Positions 41,508-50,889 of a stretch of 56,567 nucleotides of DNA are shown here, piece after piece (position 1 is the stretch's first letter; each line of letters begins with the position of its first letter). The stretch covers positions 1 to 56,567 of the forward strand of contig JADLAY010000041.1 of NCBI GenBank assembly GCA_020849765.1. Direction: 5' to 3'. Below the pieces are notes generated by a model. The model worked only from the letters and a program-made list of their open reading frames with translations, had not been told where the DNA came from and searched no databases. This stretch comes from Anaerolineae bacterium (GTDB lineage Bacteria; Chloroflexota; Anaerolineae; Aggregatilineales; Phototrophicaceae). Made by a program: the position numbers and the translations under genes.

Positions 41508-42590
41508 TCAGACGCTGCGGCGCTGCTTCCAGACCTCAACTGCCGGGTCGCCGGGGCGTGCGACATAGCGATAGGCGCCCCAGTCGACCCAGGATGCACC
41601 ATAATCGGCCACGCGATGCTGCATATCCGCGTCACATACATCGATCAGGCTATTGGCTTCGGCCAGCAGGCGCGCATAGGCCGGATCGTGGGCAGCACGT
41701 TCGCGTGAGGCGGCGCTCGGCGGGGAGTGCAGCGCGCTGGGCTTCTCGCCGGGGATCTTGAGCGAGTAATGCAGATGGCGCTCGATGGTAGCGCGCACGG
41801 CAACGCGATCGAAAACGGGCGGCGTGAGGCGGTAGAGCGCGGGATCGTCGATCGGGATGCAGCGAGCGGGATGGCCTAACTCGGTCAGCACACGGTCGAT
41901 CTCCAGGTCGTCCTCCCACGTGTGCGTTTCGACATGGCTGTGCAGCGGCGCGCACAGCTCGAACGGGATGATGCCCAGCTTGCCCCAGTAGCCTTGCCCT
42001 CCGGTCTGGCAGATATGCTCCAGCGCGGCGCGATCGAAGGCCGCGTTGTGCAGATCGGCGATCTCGCTTTGCTGCGGGCTGGCATCGGGCAAGGGCGTAT
42101 GCACCAGCCGCGTGTGCGGGCTGACCGCGCGGGCCACCCTGTGCTCGTCTCGGCTCGCTGCGACCAGTCTTTCCAGCAGTTGGCGGTTGTAGACCGCATC
42201 TAGCGCGGGCATGACGAGGTAGCCATCCGGCGGCTGTTGAGCGGCGACTTCGAGCGCATAAAGGATGCGCGCCCAGCGGTCGCTCGGCGCCATTTGCTGC
42301 CACGATGCGGGCGTATCCCATCCGTAGCGAAAGGGGGTGTCGCGCTGCTGCGCGCTCGGTTCCGGATTGACGATGGCATAGCGGACATCGGCCAGATCAA
42401 ACCCCTGCGCGATTGGCTCCAGGCTGGCGCAGGTTGCCTGGCTGTCGCAGATGAAGACGACGCCGTCGCGCTGGCTCAGGCTGCCCAGGCGCGCGCGCAG
42501 ATTATGATCGAACAGTGCCCGCTCACGAGGTGAGGTCGGGCGCTCGCGATAGATGAATTCGGCGGCGAGAAAGGTCAGTTCAGCGTTCAT
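41508..42590 (-). CDS. Hypothetical protein
   Basis: 360 residues, soluble. Alternating strands and helices are suggested (DGVVFICDSQATCASL, DVRYAIVNPEPS, DGYLVMPALDAVYNRQLLERLV), and the middle has YWGKLGIIPFELCAPLHSHVETHTWEDDLEIDRVL. The first part has the rhythm of a nucleotide-sugar or nucleotide-binding alpha/beta fold, but no DxD or P-loop motif allows a family call. The ATG at 42590 lacks a clear ribosome site. It is likely real: long, uninterrupted and with codon use like its neighbours. Confidence 0.6.
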   Translation of the reverse strand: MNAELTFLAAEFIYRERPTSPRERALFDHNLRARLGSLSQRDGVVFICDSQATCASLEPIAQGFDLADVRYAIVNPEPSAQQRDTPFRYGWDTPASWQQMAPSDRWARILYALEVAAQQPPDGYLVMPALDAVYNRQLLERLVAASRDEHRVARAVSPHTRLVHTPLPDASPQQSEIADLHNAAFDRAALEHICQTGGQGYWGKLGIIPFELCAPLHSHVETHTWEDDLEIDRVLTELGHPARCIPIDDPALYRLTPPVFDRVAVRATIERHLHYSLKIPGEKPSALHSPPSAASRERAAHDPAYARLLAEANSLIDVCDADMQHRVADYGASWVDWGAYRYVARPGDPAVEVWKQRRSV

Positions 42591-42731
42591 CACGTCGGCC
42601 CGATTTCACTCACCGTGAGCAAGTCACGAGTCGATTGTGCGTCGTTTTGCGTCATTGCGCAGTCGTTCATCAGGATAGTGATCGTCATGTGCGCGTCGGT
42701 TATCAAGCATACAACCGGCTTACTTGTTTGC

Positions 42732-42737
42732 TACAAT
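42732..42737 (+). promoter_or_regulatory. -10 element of the PBP1A gene
   Basis: TACAAT about 40 bases before the ATG at 42778. A start near 42744 gives a 34-base leader including CCGGAG. No convincing -35 at the usual distance. Confidence 0.4.
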
Positions 42738-42777
42738 CAACAATGAAGCTATTGAAGGACACCGGAGCACATCCATA

Positions 42778-45700
42778 ATGCCCGATGAGCGCGATCTGCG
42801 CGAGCCAGAAGAATCAGGCGATTTCTACGATGAGGCGCCCAGCCATGAAGCGGCGCGCGAATCATCGTCGTTACCCCCGAATACGATCCCTGAGCCGCCG
42901 CACGAAGACGACGAAACGGCGGATTTGATCATCCCGGAAGAATACGCCGGGCTGGTCTATCTCGACGAGCCGCAGACGCCGGAAACGCTGAGCCACGAAG
43001 CCACCGATCCGACGCTGCCGCCGAATGACCCGAACGCGCTGCCGACCATGCCGCTGCCCGCCCAGCCCGATGACTCAGCCAAGAAGACGCTGGCCGGGAC
43101 CGGCGGTCTTGACCCCAACCCTGATTTCGACCCGCGCGATCAACCGGCAGCTTACACGGTGCCGCACATCGTGCCATTCGAACACACCGTGGTGCATGTG
43201 CCGATCGCGGGCGGCAAGGAACAACCCGCGCCATCCTCCGGGCAAACTCAGCCGCCACCACCGCCACCGCCGATCCGGATGCCGACGCCGACCTCGAAAC
43301 GGCTGCCACCGGTGACGCGCCAGCCCAAGCCCGGCACCGATCGCGTGCCGCAGCCTGTGCCGAGCCAGACCGCGCCCAGCAATGCCTCGTCGCAGCCGCC
43401 GTATTATCCGCCACCGCAGGGCGCGCCGGGGTATCCGCAGCGCCAACAGCAGGCGCCGCTGCCACGCCGCCGCGCGCAGCGCCGGATTCTGGGCTGCCGT
43501 CCTGGCTGTGTCGCGATCATCGCCGGGATTTTCGTCACGTTTTGCGGCGGCTTGACTCTGATCACGCTGCTGCTGACGGCCACGCTCGGCGCACAGCTTG
43601 AAGAGCGTTATCAGGCGCAGGTCTCGCGCGTCGGCCAGGAGGATAACTTCCAGAGCACCTTCTACTACGATCGCAACGGCAACCTGCTCTATGAAGCCTT
43701 CAGCGAAGGTCGCCGCACCAACGTCCGTTACGAAGATTTCCCCGTCGATCTCATCAATGCGACCGTCGCCATCGAAGACGACTCGTTCTGGACCAATCCC
43801 GGTTTCGAGATCCCGGCGACCGTGCGCGCCTTTCTGCAATACGTCGGCCTCGCCAGCGGTGATAGCGGCGGCAGCACGATCACGCAGCAGTTGGTGCGCA
43901 ACGTGTTGTTCGATTTCGAGTATCGCGCCGAACGCAGCGTCCAGCGCAAGGTCGAAGAGATCATCCTGGCCGCGCTGCTGACCAACCGGCAGAGCAAAGC
44001 GGACATCATCACGCTTTACCTGAACGAGATCTATTTCGGCAACCTCTCCTACGGTGCGCAGGCCGCTGCGCAGACCTTTTTCGGCAAGGATGTGCATGAT
44101 TTGACGCTGGGCGAGGCGGCGCTGCTGGCCGGGCTGCCACAAGCCCCCGCCAATCTCGATCCGCTCAATCCCGATCCGGCGGTGCAGGCGGCGGTCGATC
44201 TGCGCTGGCGCACCGTCCTCGACCGGATGGTCGACGAAGGCTTCATCTCGGATCAACAGCGGCGTGACACGATCACGCAGGGCCTGACCTTCGATCCGCA
44301 GGATGTGCCGCTGCGCGCGCCGCACTTCACCGTCTATGCTCAGGCCGAGCTTGAACGGCTGATGGGGGATCTGGGCTATGACCCCGACCAGATTGCCCGC
44401 GGTGGCCTGCGCGTGTATACGACGGTCGACCTCGGCATCAACGATATGGCGCAGCAAACGGCGCGCCAGCAGGTCGAAGGTCTGACGGCCAACAACGTCA
44501 GCAACGCGTCGGTGCTCGTGCTCAAGCCGCTGACGGGTGAAATCCTGGCCATGGTCGGCAGCATAGATTACAACGCCGACGGCATCGACGGGCGCGTCAA
44601 CGTCGCGACCTCGCCACGCCAGCCGGGCAGCACGATGAAGCCGTTCACTTACGCGGCGGCGCTCGAACAAGGCATGACAGCGGGCGACATCATCTGGGAT
44701 ACGCCGACCAACATCGCCGGTTACCAGCCGCTCAACTACGATCGCACCTTCCACGGGCCGGTGCGGATGCGCACGGCGCTGGCGAACAGCTACAACGTCC
44801 CGGCCGTGCAGACTCTGCGTCGCGTCGGCGTCGATTACCTGCTCAACCTGATGGCGCGTTTCGGCGTCGAAAGCCTGGGCACGGATAGCAGCCGCTATGG
44901 TCTGTCGCTGACGCTTGGCGGTGGCGAGATCACGCTGCTGGAGCTGACTCGTGGCTACACGGTGTTTGCCAACGGCGGCGCGCTCGTGCCGTCAACCTCG
45001 ATCCTGTGCGTGGTCGATAATGACGACGAGATCCTCTACCAATACGAGAATAGCTGCCCGCGCGGCAACCAGACCGCGACGACGGTCAATCGCGGTGGCT
45101 ACGGCCTGCAGGTGCTCGATCCGCGCATCGCCTTCCTGATCAGCGACATCACCGGCGACAACAATGCGCGGCTGCCCGCCTTCGGCTCGAATAACCCGCT
45201 TCAGTTGAACAACATCACCGCTTCGGTCAAGACGGGCACGACCGACGACTTCAAGGACAACTGGACGGTCGGTTTCACACGCAACGTCGCCGTGGGCGTC
45301 TGGGTCGGTAATACGCGCGGCGAGCCGATGGTCAACTCGACCGGCGTGACCGGCGCGGCGCCGATCTGGAATCAGGTCGTGACGCGCATCTACGGCGACC
45401 AGCGCATGCTCAGTCAATTTGCCATCAACGGCGGCTTGCAGCCGGATGCGCAGCAGTCGCCCAACGGTATGTCGCTGCACCCGATGTGCGCGCTTTCGCA
45501 GATTCGTGAGCCGGCGATGGACTGCGGTGCATCACAGAACGAATGGTTCCTCGATACACCGGCGGGTCTGCCGGATGGCACGGGCCAACTCGTCTATCCC
45601 AGCCCGCCGCTGCCGACACCTGACGCGCCGCCGATCAGCGGTCCGTGGCTGCACGAGGTGGAGCCGGATATCTACCGCGTGCTCGTCCAGCCGATCCCGA

Positions 45701-46260
45701 CCGACATCGCTAACGGCATCATCATCAGTGTGGGGCCGGGCCAGCCCACGCCGCCGCCGCCGCTCTACTGCCAGGTGCCGGTCGAGCTTTCGGGCAGTGC
45801 GCCCGGCGCACGTGAGCAGTTGTTCATCGGCCCGCCGGCCGTGCCGGAAGATGCCGTGCAGGCGGAGCTGTTCGCGCGCAACAACGGCATCGCCTTCCTG
45901 CCGACGATCGCCTGCTCGGCTGAGCTGCTGACCGTGGGTGGCTACGGCCCCAGCATCGTGACGGCTTACATCAGCAGCCCGACGCCAGGCCAGGTCATCA
46001 CCGACAACACGCCGATTGTGGGCACCGTGCAGTTCACTTACGATCAGGCTCAGTTCTACAAGCTGGAGATCATCGGCGGGGGATTCAGCGATTGGACGAC
46101 CATCGGCTCGACGCACAGTGAGTCGGTCATCAACGGGCAGCTTGAGATGCTGCCGGGGCCAGGGCTGGTTTCCGGTAACTACCGGCTGCGACTGGTCGTC
46201 GTCGGCACCGATGGCAACTTCGCCCAGGCGCCCTACGAAGTGCCCTTCGTCGTACCGTAA
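42778..46260 (+). CDS. Class A penicillin-binding protein (PBP1A-type) with long Pro-rich tail
   Basis: 1160 residues. The first 240 are cytoplasmic, acidic then very Pro/Gln-rich, with a run of eight prolines. One membrane segment (about 242-272) follows. The glycosyltransferase 51 domain (about 300-480) has IEDDSFW and GGSTITQQLVRNVLF. The transpeptidase domain has SxxK as GSTMKPF (about residue 616) and KTGTTDDFKDNW (about 817). A 280-residue C-terminal part includes a beta-sandwich-like domain. It polymerises and crosslinks peptidoglycan. The ATG at 42778 follows CCGGAG; the frame extends 18 codons further upstream. The Pro-rich tail may recruit cytoplasmic partners. Confidence 0.95.
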   Translation: MPDERDLREPEESGDFYDEAPSHEAARESSSLPPNTIPEPPHEDDETADLIIPEEYAGLVYLDEPQTPETLSHEATDPTLPPNDPNALPTMPLPAQPDDSAKKTLAGTGGLDPNPDFDPRDQPAAYTVPHIVPFEHTVVHVPIAGGKEQPAPSSGQTQPPPPPPPIRMPTPTSKRLPPVTRQPKPGTDRVPQPVPSQTAPSNASSQPPYYPPPQGAPGYPQRQQQAPLPRRRAQRRILGCRPGCVAIIAGIFVTFCGGLTLITLLLTATLGAQLEERYQAQVSRVGQEDNFQSTFYYDRNGNLLYEAFSEGRRTNVRYEDFPVDLINATVAIEDDSFWTNPGFEIPATVRAFLQYVGLASGDSGGSTITQQLVRNVLFDFEYRAERSVQRKVEEIILAALLTNRQSKADIITLYLNEIYFGNLSYGAQAAAQTFFGKDVHDLTLGEAALLAGLPQAPANLDPLNPDPAVQAAVDLRWRTVLDRMVDEGFISDQQRRDTITQGLTFDPQDVPLRAPHFTVYAQAELERLMGDLGYDPDQIARGGLRVYTTVDLGINDMAQQTARQQVEGLTANNVSNASVLVLKPLTGEILAMVGSIDYNADGIDGRVNVATSPRQPGSTMKPFTYAAALEQGMTAGDIIWDTPTNIAGYQPLNYDRTFHGPVRMRTALANSYNVPAVQTLRRVGVDYLLNLMARFGVESLGTDSSRYGLSLTLGGGEITLLELTRGYTVFANGGALVPSTSILCVVDNDDEILYQYENSCPRGNQTATTVNRGGYGLQVLDPRIAFLISDITGDNNARLPAFGSNNPLQLNNITASVKTGTTDDFKDNWTVGFTRNVAVGVWVGNTRGEPMVNSTGVTGAAPIWNQVVTRIYGDQRMLSQFAINGGLQPDAQQSPNGMSLHPMCALSQIREPAMDCGASQNEWFLDTPAGLPDGTGQLVYPSPPLPTPDAPPISGPWLHEVEPDIYRVLVQPIPTDIANGIIISVGPGQPTPPPPLYCQVPVELSGSAPGAREQLFIGPPAVPEDAVQAELFARNNGIAFLPTIACSAELLTVGGYGPSIVTAYISSPTPGQVITDNTPIVGTVQFTYDQAQFYKLEIIGGGFSDWTTIGSTHSESVINGQLEMLPGPGLVSGNYRLRLVVVGTDGNFAQAPYEVPFVVP

Positions 46261-46267
46261 AGACAAG

Positions 46268-46297
46268 ACAGGGGACTGCGCGTAAGCAGTCCCCTGT
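46268..46297. terminator. Bidirectional hairpin between PBP1A and TPR/PPC genes
   Basis: A perfect 12-bp stem (ACAGGGGACTGC/GCAGTCCCCTGT) with a 6-base loop between two convergent genes. Neither side has a long T-run; CTTGTCTTT follows on the minus strand. It probably ends transcription from both directions. Confidence 0.7.
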
Positions 46298-46306
46298 GTT
46301 CATCCT

Positions 46307-47356
46307 CTAGCGCACACGCAGTTCATAACTGCCGCCGGAGCCGAAGGCGCTGACCACGATGGTATAGGTGGCAGTCCCGGAAACGGAGAATTCGACGCGC
46401 GAGTTGGTATTGCTGCCAAAGTCGATGTCGTCGTTTTCGGCCACCAACCGGTTATCGTGATCGTAGATGGCGACCATCGGGTCGAGCGTATTATCCATGG
46501 CCGTGACTTCGACGACGTAGGTTTGGCCGGGGTTGCCCTGGAACGTCCAGCTGTCGTCGACAAATGTATCGACGCTCGCGCGCATCGATTCGCCCGCACG
46601 GATGCTGCCACGCTGGGTGACGTCGTCCGGCAATGTATCCGACGCGCTGAAACTGAAGCCGCCGTTCTGCATGGCCGCGGCCAGAGTCGGATCGGCGGCC
46701 ATGGCTGCGACGAAGGTCGGGTTGGCGGCGATGTCTTCCATCATGTCGCTCACGACGCCGGACATCTGCAAGCCGAACTGCGTGACGGCGACGTAAATGC
46801 CGCCGCAGATCAAGAACAGCAGCCCGAAGCAGCCAATGGCGCCGAGCGCCCATGGATTCCAGTGGGCTTTTTCCTGTGACTTCGCTTTCTTCCTGATAGG
46901 CTCGCTGGCGGGGCGGCGTTTCGGCGTGGCCTCGAGTTCGGCGAACGGGTCGTCGTCTGCGTCGGCCACTGTCCCGAACGGATCGTCGTCGAAGGGGCTG
47001 GTCGCCGGGCTGGCGCTGCGCGTGGATGGCGCCGAGCTTTTCGGCGCGGGTGTTTCATCAAGCAGATCGGCGAAGGGGTCGGCACTGACTTCGACGGGTG
47101 GCGGCGGAGGCGGCGGCGCAATCCGCGCCAACATCTTGCGCGCTTTTTCGTCGTTTGGACGCAGCTTGAGCACTTCTTCCAGCGCTTCCTGCTGCTCCTG
47201 CGGGTCAGAGAGCGCATTCGCCATCAGCCACCACGCGTCAGCATTTTGCGGATGCGCCGCGAGCAAAGAGATCAGAATCTGTTCCGCCTGGTGCTTATTA
47301 CCCTCTTTGATCCAGTTGTAAGCCTGCACCAGTTGCGCTCGAACGCTGTCCGTCAT
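46307..47356 (-). CDS. TPR-transmembrane-PPC domain protein
   Basis: 349 residues. A short cytoplasmic TPR unit (about 5-80, AYNWIKEGNKHQAEQILISLL...NADAWWLMANAL) and a Pro-rich acidic linker precede one membrane segment (about 170-192, LGAIGCFGLLFLICGGIYVAV). The outside part ends in a pre-peptidase C-terminal (PPC)-like beta domain (about 262-349, WTFQGNPGQTYVVEVTAMDNTLDPMVAIYDHDNRLVAENDD). PPC domains usually sit on secreted peptidases; here none is attached. It may link an inner scaffold to an outer ligand. The function is unknown. Confidence 0.8.
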   Translation of the reverse strand: MTDSVRAQLVQAYNWIKEGNKHQAEQILISLLAAHPQNADAWWLMANALSDPQEQQEALEEVLKLRPNDEKARKMLARIAPPPPPPPVEVSADPFADLLDETPAPKSSAPSTRSASPATSPFDDDPFGTVADADDDPFAELEATPKRRPASEPIRKKAKSQEKAHWNPWALGAIGCFGLLFLICGGIYVAVTQFGLQMSGVVSDMMEDIAANPTFVAAMAADPTLAAAMQNGGFSFSASDTLPDDVTQRGSIRAGESMRASVDTFVDDSWTFQGNPGQTYVVEVTAMDNTLDPMVAIYDHDNRLVAENDDIDFGSNTNSRVEFSVSGTATYTIVVSAFGSGGSYELRVR

Positions 47357-47475
47357 GGCGTTGTTCCCCTGTCATAACGTGTCATCATACCTTCAGTATA
47401 GGCACAAGCACGCTGCGACAGGCTTAAGCCCCGCTTGGGGCATGGAAACACGCCATGCCCCGGATCTGGCTGGTT

Positions 47476-48621
47476 CTACGCCTGCCAGTCCTTGATCATA
47501 CCGGCGAGCAAGGTGGCGCGGCGCGGCAGGCTGTTGAGCACGACGTGCTCATGCAGCGCGTGCAAACCGTCACCCTGCGGGCCGAGGCCATCCAACACCG
47601 GCACGCCGAGCGAGGCAACCGTATTGCCGTCCGAGCCACCGCCGCTGCTGTCTTCGTAAGTCGTCACGCCGTACTTCTCGCCGATTGCTTTGCACTGAGC
47701 ATAGGTCTTTTGCATCAGTTCGTTGCGTTCCATCGGCTGGTGACCGTTGATCTGCGTCACTTCGAGCTTGGCGCCGGGCACGAAGGGCGTCAGGCCGGTG
47801 ATCTGCGCGTTGATCGCTTCCCAGGCGCGGACGGTCGTCGTGCGCACGTCGACGAAGAAGGTCGTGTGTTCCGGGATGACGTTGGTGGCCGTGCCGCCAT
47901 TGACCATCGTCACCGAGACGGATGTGCCATTCTTGAGATCGTTGAGCCCGTTCAACTTCATCGTCTGCTGCGCCATCTCGATGATCGAGTTGATGCCCTT
48001 CTCCGGCGCGTTGCCTGCGTGCGAGGGCAGACCGGTGATGTCGACACGGTAGGTCGAGACGCCCTTGCGCATCGTCTTCAGGGCTTCGTCAATCGTCGCC
48101 GGCTCCATCACCATCGTCAGCGCGGCCTGGGCGGCCATCTCTTTGATGATCGGCTTGGAGTAGATGCTGCCGATCTCTTCGTCGGTCGTCATCAGCACCC
48201 AGACGGGACGCTGGGGCAGTTCGCCGCGCTCGAACAGGCCGCGGATCGACCACAAGGCGACGGTGATGCCGCCCTTCATGTCGATGGCGCCGGGGCCGAA
48301 CAGCCGCCCTTCCTCGTCGATGCGCGCCGGGCGCTGCGCCAGCGTCCCCAGCGGCCAGACGGTGTCGATGTGGATCAGGAACATGAGCGGCTTGCCGGGC
48401 GCATCTTCGTTCCACTTGGCGAGCAGAATGTCACCCGCGCCTTCCACAGGGAAACGCGTCACGGAGGACGCCCCGGTCGCGTGGAATTGCGCTTCCATGA
48501 ACGCCCCCAGCTTGTCGACCGACTCTTTGTCGCGAGTCGGCGTCTCGTAATTGACCAGGGCGGTCAGGAAATCAACCATTTCTTGCTTACGGGATTGGAA
48601 GTATTGCAGCAGGTCAGACAT
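47476..48621 (-). CDS. M20 family metallopeptidase (carboxypeptidase G2-like)
   Basis: 381 residues. The metal and catalytic motifs of M20A are present: FLIHIDTVWP (His and Asp), GPGAIDMKGG (bridging Asp), TTDEEIGS (catalytic Glu and ligand Glu) and a C-terminal DGLGPQGDGLHALHEHV with the last His. The dimerisation domain contains LPSHAGNAPEKGINSI. It probably removes a C-terminal glutamate or related residue from peptides or folate-like compounds. The ATG at 48621 follows AAGGA by eight bases. No transporter lies beside it. Confidence 0.92.
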   Translation of the reverse strand: MSDLLQYFQSRKQEMVDFLTALVNYETPTRDKESVDKLGAFMEAQFHATGASSVTRFPVEGAGDILLAKWNEDAPGKPLMFLIHIDTVWPLGTLAQRPARIDEEGRLFGPGAIDMKGGITVALWSIRGLFERGELPQRPVWVLMTTDEEIGSIYSKPIIKEMAAQAALTMVMEPATIDEALKTMRKGVSTYRVDITGLPSHAGNAPEKGINSIIEMAQQTMKLNGLNDLKNGTSVSVTMVNGGTATNVIPEHTTFFVDVRTTTVRAWEAINAQITGLTPFVPGAKLEVTQINGHQPMERNELMQKTYAQCKAIGEKYGVTTYEDSSGGGSDGNTVASLGVPVLDGLGPQGDGLHALHEHVVLNSLPRRATLLAGMIKDWQA

Positions 48622-48706
48622 CCGAAGATCCTTCAAAAACAGGTAGAGATAAACAACAGGGGTAGGCGACGAGGCTTGCCTCTGTGAAGTGCCTTATGGC
48701 GTACGA

Positions 48707-50020
48707 CTAAAACGGACAGACGTCGTTGGCGTTGTAGGTTGGGCTTTCACTGCCGTAGCGGTTGAGCAGCCCCAATGCCTCTGGTTGCACCGCGATTATA
48801 GACTCGACTTCCAGGCACGCGCTACGCAGATTATTCGTGATTTGCAGTGCATCCCAGAAGGCTTGCGCCATCCGAATGTAGACGGGCGCAGCAGCGATGT
48901 CCGGGTAGTTCTGCTGGATGGACTGGTAGAGTTCGACCCGGCGCTCGTCTTCCAGGAAAGCGTAAACGAGCATCAGCCGGTAGACGGCATAGGTTGGCAG
49001 CGTCTGTTCGTCATCGTTCTGCCAGCTGCGCAGCCCGCTATCGGACAGCACCTGCTGGTAGAGTTCGATGGCTTCGTCATACGACTCGGCTTTGAAGGCG
49101 GCGTCGGCCTGCTGCACGATCTGGATGCGATATTGCGGCGGATCGAGCTGGCGCAGCGAGAGCACATAGCTGCCGCCGTTCCAATCGTAGACGTCGAGGC
49201 CGGTGCGCTTTGGCCCGGTGTCGGCATCGCCATCATCATCCTGGCGCACGACCAGTTCGTAGACCTGATCCTGATCGACGTCCTCGACGGTCGGTTGACG
49301 GCTTGCCTCGACCGGGCTGCCGAGCAGATTGACGAGCTGGCCCAGCCGATCCAGCCAGTGGATCAGTTGTGTGCGGTAGACGCAGGTGTCTTCGGTCGTG
49401 CCGCTGCACACCCGGCTGCTAAAGAGCAGCTCGATCGCACCATCGAACGTCATGTCGTTCGACCACAGGATCTGAGGCGGTTCGCCGCCGAGCGTTGCTT
49501 CGTATACCGCTCGCATGTGTCCGTCGGCGCAGCCCGCGATCAAGAGCGAGCCGCCGCCATCCTGCGCCAGATAGCTGACGATGATCTCCGGCGCGCCTTC
49601 GCCGCTGAAGTCGATGTCGCTCCGCACGAAGCCGCTCGATCCCAGCACACCCCATTGTGAACGAAGATCCTCTTCGAGCCGTGCCGGGTCGCCGCCCGCA
49701 TCCAGGAAACGGATCATCGCCGCATCCATCTCGCGGGCGATGGCGGGCTGCGGTTCAAGCTCAGGGTCGGCTGCCGCTGGGCAGCGATTGAAGCTCGGCG
49801 TCGCGGTCGCCTGATTGGGGTTGAGGATGGAAGCGGGGTTGAGGGCCAGACCGCCGTCGAGCGCCAGCGCCATCTGCGTCGGCATTTCGCCCGCGGCATA
49901 GTGGCCGGGCGTCATCGACGGGAAAGGGATCGCCGTCGGCGGCGCATCCGCCACGGATGCCGGTGCGCAGCCTACGAGCACGATCGCGATCAGGCAGAAG
50001 AGGGTCACATATCGCCACAT
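48707..50020 (-). CDS. Lipoprotein with FG-GAP-like and TPR-like parts, function unknown
   Basis: 437 residues from the ATG at 50020. A lipobox (IAIVLVGC) is followed by a Thr/Pro-rich stretch. Short segments such as DIDFSGEGAPEIIVSYLAQDG and VEDVDQDQVYELVVRQDDDGDADTG resemble integrin-like FG-GAP calcium loops. The last 140 residues look helical and TPR-like (ADAAFKAESYDEAIELYQQVL). It should sit on the outer face of the membrane. A consensus promoter lies directly before the ATG, which has no Shine-Dalgarno. It follows the second lipoprotein gene on the same strand. Confidence 0.75.
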   Translation of the reverse strand: MWRYVTLFCLIAIVLVGCAPASVADAPPTAIPFPSMTPGHYAAGEMPTQMALALDGGLALNPASILNPNQATATPSFNRCPAAADPELEPQPAIAREMDAAMIRFLDAGGDPARLEEDLRSQWGVLGSSGFVRSDIDFSGEGAPEIIVSYLAQDGGGSLLIAGCADGHMRAVYEATLGGEPPQILWSNDMTFDGAIELLFSSRVCSGTTEDTCVYRTQLIHWLDRLGQLVNLLGSPVEASRQPTVEDVDQDQVYELVVRQDDDGDADTGPKRTGLDVYDWNGGSYVLSLRQLDPPQYRIQIVQQADAAFKAESYDEAIELYQQVLSDSGLRSWQNDDEQTLPTYAVYRLMLVYAFLEDERRVELYQSIQQNYPDIAAAPVYIRMAQAFWDALQITNNLRSACLEVESIIAVQPEALGLLNRYGSESPTYNANDVCPF

Positions 50021-50027
50021 GCCGCGT

Positions 50028-50056
50028 AGTATACGCCGGGGATCAACTTTGCTCAA
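50028..50056 (-). promoter_or_regulatory. Promoter placed for a leaderless lipoprotein mRNA
   Basis: On the minus strand TTGAGC (50051-50056), 17 bp, TATACT (50028-50033). The usual start distance gives position 50021, one base before the ATG at 50020. There is no room for a ribosome site. The -35 lies within the 3' end of the upstream gene. Confidence 0.65.
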
Positions 50057-50741
50057 CAACGTCGGGGAAGACCAGAGGATCGGGCAGCACCTCCGGGAAT
50101 GCTTCGCTCAAACGCTGCTTGTCGATGCTCAGGCCGTGCAGAATCTGTGGGATGGCGCCCCGAATGCGCGACGCCTCCGAGCTGGGCGCCATCACGCTGA
50201 TGACGACGACCTCGTGGTCATGGGTGACGGCCAACACCACGCCGTGAAACTGCTCGTGCGCGGGGTCGCCATAGGTGTAGAGGTAGTAGGCGGCGTCACG
50301 CGTGCCCCAGATGAAGGTCCTCGGCGGGTTGATCTGGATGCCGTGCACGTGTTCGGGCGACGCGGCGACGCGCTCCAGGACCTTGTAGGCCAGGTTCTCC
50401 GATTCGTCCACGTCCGGCAGCATCTCGCTGATATCCGGCACGAAGATGTACATGGTGATGCCGTGCGAAGGCTGCCCGTTGTGGATCGAACCCATGTGCT
50501 CGACCATCGACAGGCCATTGGTCGTGTCCGCTTGCCAATGTGCCGGCAGCCAGGCGCCTACCTCGAGATCGCTGACCTGCGTCTCAATCCACTCAGGTGC
50601 GTCTTCCTGGACCGCCGCGGTGGCTGTGGCGTCGTTGCTGTTCGCCGCTGCTGATGGGATCGGCGAAGGTGTGGACGAGATCTGTCCACATGAGGAAGCA
50701 AAGAACACTAGCACAGTAACAATGGGCAGACGCTTGAGCAT
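50043..50741 (-). CDS. Lipoprotein, function unknown
   Basis: 232 residues from the ATG at 50741. The signal ends FFASSC, a lipobox. A Ser/Thr/Ala-rich spacer precedes a globular part of about 180 residues with WLPAHWQADTTNGLSMVEHMGS, HGITMYIFVPD and YYLYTYGDPAHEQFHGVVLAVTHDHEVVVISVMAP. The last segments resemble small stress or photosystem-type (PsbP-like) domains that read out membrane-associated proteins, but the match is weak. The first 27 codons of the open frame lack a signal and are excluded. The neighbour is another lipoprotein. Confidence 0.7.
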   Translation of the reverse strand: MLKRLPIVTVLVFFASSCGQISSTPSPIPSAAANSNDATATAAVQEDAPEWIETQVSDLEVGAWLPAHWQADTTNGLSMVEHMGSIHNGQPSHGITMYIFVPDISEMLPDVDESENLAYKVLERVAASPEHVHGIQINPPRTFIWGTRDAAYYLYTYGDPAHEQFHGVVLAVTHDHEVVVISVMAPSSEASRIRGAIPQILHGLSIDKQRLSEAFPEVLPDPLVFPDVVEQS

Positions 50742-50889
50742 ACGGCTTACACTGACAGTCATACAATACGGGCGGACTATCAACTGGGAGCGTACCCAGG
50801 TGCATACAGCCAATACTAGCACAAACCCGAATCGGGGTATGCGACACTAAACGTCCTCTCATGGATGCCGGTCGCTCCGGCGAGAAGAA

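Noticed and set aside
43075..44754. 559-codon minus-strand frame
   Set aside because: Antisense to PBP1A, which has all catalytic motifs. The composition is that of a reverse-strand shadow.
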